From Mercenaria mercenaria (taxonomy: Eukaryota; Mollusca; Bivalvia; Venerida; Veneridae): DNA of 64,000 bases. The stretch covers positions 55,485,001-55,549,000 of the forward strand of contig NC_069363.1 in the NCBI RefSeq assembly GCF_021730395.1. Reading direction: 5' to 3'. A program made the position numbers and the translations under genes. The notes beneath the pieces are model-generated. The model was not told the DNA's origin and did no database searches. It saw only the letters and a list, made by a program, of their open reading frames with translations. This document shows positions 61,106-64,000 of this stretch, one piece after another; position 1 is the first letter of the stretch, and each line of letters starts with the position of its first letter.

Positions 61106-61754
61106 TGCATCAAAAGTGGCAATTATCAGCTCATGGAATGATGCAGGCCAATAAATAAATAAATACAAATATAAATAGCAAAGAATTAAATTTGAACGTT
61201 ATAAAATGTTTTTAAAATATATAAGAAGGGTTTGATATTTTAGAATGGAGGAATTTGTATTCTAGTCAGACTGTAAAAGAAGGACAATCCATAATTTCGT
61301 ATATGCTATAAGTAATTGTAACTTTTCTTACTAAATCATAAAAATAAAGCATATTTTAATGACAAACATTTATAACAAATCAACCCTATACAAACCTGGA
61401 CATTGCATGTTGCATTTGTACATACAGACTATACATGTATATATAAACATTTAAGTAGACAGGGAGAACACAAAAAGAGCACCGAAAAGTAGCAACATCA
61501 TTATTACATTATACAATCAAAGTACTGATATTACAGTACTGACGGAAGGTGGTTTATGCTAGTACGTGTATGAGAACAATTCCTTCCAAAACTGGCACAA
61601 GCCCTAATAGCGCTTTGATAGTAGGAAACCCAATACATATAGGACCATATCATCAATATGATACAGCGATTTAGTGATACATTGTATATAAAGATCCTGT
61701 AAAGTAAAAAGATGTTAAGTAAATGCATGCAGCCGATAGTTATTTCGTAGTAAA

Positions 61755-61881
61755 TTACTGCGCCATTGGTATATATTCAAAGTATGTTGAACTATTTTTA
61801 CTGGGCATGAGTACTTGTAAGTCTGTGATCAAGTCCACGGCTGTCTCAAAGGTGGTGATAGAGTAGGCCAAATTTTCCGGT
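61755..61881 (-). CDS. Orphan terminal coding exon, gene unknown
   Basis: On the minus strand, an acceptor (TTATCGTTACAG) is followed by one base and 41 open codons, then TAA: PENLAYSITTFETAVDLITD, then LQVLMPSKNSSTYFEYIPMA, Q. The residue pattern looks like real protein and the frame is open exactly from the acceptor. It needs a preceding exon ending with two bases of a split codon. It lies about 0.76 kb beyond the TIR gene's stop, so it may be an alternative last exon of that gene or the end of another minus-strand gene. I do not recognise the family. Confidence 0.45.
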
Positions 61882-62645
61882 CTGTAACGATAATGACGTC
61901 AAAGGTTGTAAGTTATTCCGCATTGAACTACATTGTACAGCGGATAGATACGAAACAGTCTATTCCTGGTTAAATTCTGTGTGGTTACATAGACATCACC
62001 TTCCAAAAATTACGCAGACAGATTTATGAAAAGCACACTTCCCCAGCAAACTATACCTTTCAAACAGTCAAAAGGGTGGTTTTTCGAAATGGATAGAGTT
62101 GTAATACAACTCAAATGCTTACGATATAAGAAGTACTTCTGCAAATGAACCAAGTCCTGTAAACTACATGGCATGCCGAAAGACATGTCGGCCCGTCGTG
62201 AAAAAAAAAATACAACGGAATATGATTCTTTGTTTACTGGTTGGGAACCAGTAGCCAGACTGTATGCAGATTTGAAAAGATTGCGCTCGAAAGATGAATG
62301 ATTTTATAAATGAATGATTCATTCAGAACAGCTTATTTACTCGTTCTTTAAACCTGTAGATGCTTTGCTCCTCATCTCTGTCGGTTCAAGCGCTGTTCAT
62401 GACGCCATGTGAGGAAGCCATCCGTCTGGGCTGAGAGAGGTCGATGGTTCTATCAAGATGTCCACCAATACCAGCAAAAATGCAAAGATGGGATCCTAGG
62501 CTCTTAACAAGCCTCTACCATTTAAATAAGACTTAAACTGTATTTCGTTTTGACAAAACAAACAAATGTGGAACATTATCAAGTGCGACCAACCGTTTCC
62601 ACCGAAGCTTAAATTCACACCGTATACAAGAATTCAAGGATGATG
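61882..62645. other. Region between orphan exon and TIR exon
   Basis: Presumed 3' UTR or intron. A plus-strand SINE fragment lies at about 62395-62545 (GCCATGTGAGGAAGCCATCC, GGTCGATGGTTCTATCAAG, GATGGGATCCTAGGCTCTTA). Nothing else supported. Confidence 0.45.
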
Positions 62646-63780
62646 TTATTGCCTTTGGATCACATGTTTATTAATTTTCTCCACGACTACGGCAATATTC
62701 TGCTTATACAGCCGCTCATTGCTCAGGTCTATGTAACTCAGTCTGGCCAGAATCTTGCGGATTTGATCTGGAGCACTCTCTATAGGAGAGAACCGCAATA
62801 ACACGGGTATTATAGGCTTATTGAAAGTCTCTGCAAGCATTAAGTCTTTTTTACAGTTATCACTTTGCAAATATTTTGGCGTGATACAAGTAAGCACCAC
62901 GGAGGAAGATTTCATGTTACGTTGTATCAGTGACTGCAGGGTATCGCTACTGCCGTCATGTGCTGCCGTACTGCTCCGACCACTCTTACTGCTGTGTGTA
63001 CGGTTTGGTTGCGGCGCCATATTGATATCAGCCCAGCAGTTCAATCCATTGGCTTCAAGAACTCGTTTGATGTCCTCTACCTTAGCTTGCATGTCCCACT
63101 GATAACTGATGAATACTTTGGGCTCACCGTCTCCGATGTACATGTTCTGCATCCCATCTGTAAACATAGTTATTTCCATACAACAAAACTTTGCAATAAC
63201 GTATATTTCAGATGAATTTGATTGGTCAAAATGAAATAATCTCTAAAATATCTTTTCAAACATGTGAATGTTCTAGAGGCGTTTGGTGAAAATATATACT
63301 GACGTGTATGTCGCAAACCTAGCCTCACTGTTAAGTAGTGTACTAATAGAATGCTGATCAAAATTAACATTCGGCAATGGGGTTTTAACTATAAACGAGG
63401 GGGTGGGGTGTGTGTTTATTCTGCTTATCTTCAGGTAATGTACATGTTTATCACTTAGTGCAACAAATCATCCCTTAGCGACTTATAAACTTATAATTTA
63501 TTTTACTGAAGTGAAAGCTTAATTAGGTGTGAACAAATACATTAATATGTCAACTTGAAGGACACAGTGTAAAATGTGTATTAAGGCAAAAGCGAAAAGA
63601 ATCTTTTACTTCTTGAGTATGCCAGTGCTTCTAGCGGCTTCAGCCCATCCGCCATTTTGTTAAGGTATGCTTGCTCTAACACGACGCCAGGAACCCGACG
63701 GAGCGGCTTGATATGGTGCTCGAGCACGTCCAGACTCTCGTTGTACATCTTCGTCTCAAAATCTATTGCTGGACAGTCAC
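62646..63780 (-). CDS. TIR-domain protein, 3' end (two exons seen)
   Basis: Minus-strand exons 63610-63780 and 62646-63157 (stop TAA), joined in phase by donor GTAAAA and acceptor TTTACAG. The 5' end is beyond the window. The first exon encodes a helical segment (TKMYNESLDVLEHHIKPLRR, LEALAYSR), consistent with the end of an ARM/HEAT-like or linker region. The last exon is a TIR domain of ~150 residues: box 1 PKVFISYQWDMQAKVEDIKR, GLNCWADINM, a ~25-residue Ser/Gly-rich insertion (SSKSGRSSTAAHDGSSDTLQ) where the BB-loop region usually lies, SSSVVLTCITPKYLQSDNC, then PIIPVLL. TIR domains mediate innate signalling or cleave NAD+. At the position of the catalytic Glu of SARM1-type enzymes this protein has Asp (CKKDLMLAETF), by hand alignment. 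The exact family is unknown. Confidence 0.85.
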
Positions 63781-64000
63781 CTGGAAACAATGACATAAAT
63801 GTACATTACAAGCAGGCGACCATTTCATAGGTCGGCCTGGTCAGGCTAGAACTAGAACAAAATCGTTACACCTGACACGATATTAAACTTAATTAAGTCA
63901 GTCTATTGCTTCTCAATTAAAATTTATAGATTGTATATTTCTATGAACTGGTTTCGCATTCAAAGCATGCAAGTACAGTCGACCTCGTAGTCGCGACATT
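63781..64000. other. Intron upstream of the TIR gene's penultimate exon
   Basis: The acceptor TTGTTTCCAG (minus strand) ends at 63781. The exon needs one base of a split codon (most likely G of Gly) from an exon beyond 64000. No other feature seen. Confidence 0.5.

Noticed and set aside
62821-63215. Plus-strand frames of 85-93 codons opposite the TIR exon
   Set aside because: Antisense shadows of the TIR coding exon.

Overview
The window looks like a nuclear chromosome segment from a marine bivalve mollusc, probably a venerid-type clam. Genes are split by long AT-rich introns with GT-AG boundaries. The repeats are of the bivalve kind: tRNA-headed SINEs, TTAACCCTTA-ended MITEs, and hairpin elements carrying GTCC microsatellites and tandem 145-165 bp blocks. 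The species call is inference. No viral, LTR or Polinton element was recognised.

Layout. (1) 1-20782, plus strand: the 3' part of HEATR1/UTP10, a nucleolar HEAT-repeat protein of the small-subunit processome. Twenty-one exons, each consistent in splice phase with the next, give the last ~887 residues and the stop. The introns are full of MITEs, SINEs and tandem-block elements. (2) 20894-27272: repeats between two convergent genes, led by a 1.85 kb element made of 146-bp units that each carry a nuclear-receptor-like motif. (3) 27273-29850 and 50825-56246, minus strand: two complete four-exon CTR/SLC31 copper transporter genes in tandem, from a segmental duplication that includes introns and 3' flank. 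(4) 29851-48800, between the paralogues: an inverted LINE piece, a 1.2 kb palindrome whose arms each carry an ATG and a splice donor, a 5'-truncated LINE, a ~1.1 kb satellite array, a ~410 bp satellite array and a 21-bp minisatellite. Part of the first array (about 38346-43326) has the deletion-rich texture of uncorrected long-read consensus. (5) 56247-61754: intergenic repeats. (6) 61755-63780, minus strand: the 3' end of a TIR-domain gene and an orphan coding exon downstream of it.

The three genes have separate roles (ribosome biogenesis, copper import, innate or NAD-type TIR signalling). Nothing suggests they act together. The items most worth checking are the exon-derived minisatellite that repeats a HEATR1 splice donor, the palindrome with a possible mirrored bidirectional promoter, exon-like cassettes in both satellite arrays, the His-rich/CxxC copper transporter pair, and the TIR domain with Asp at the usual catalytic Glu position.
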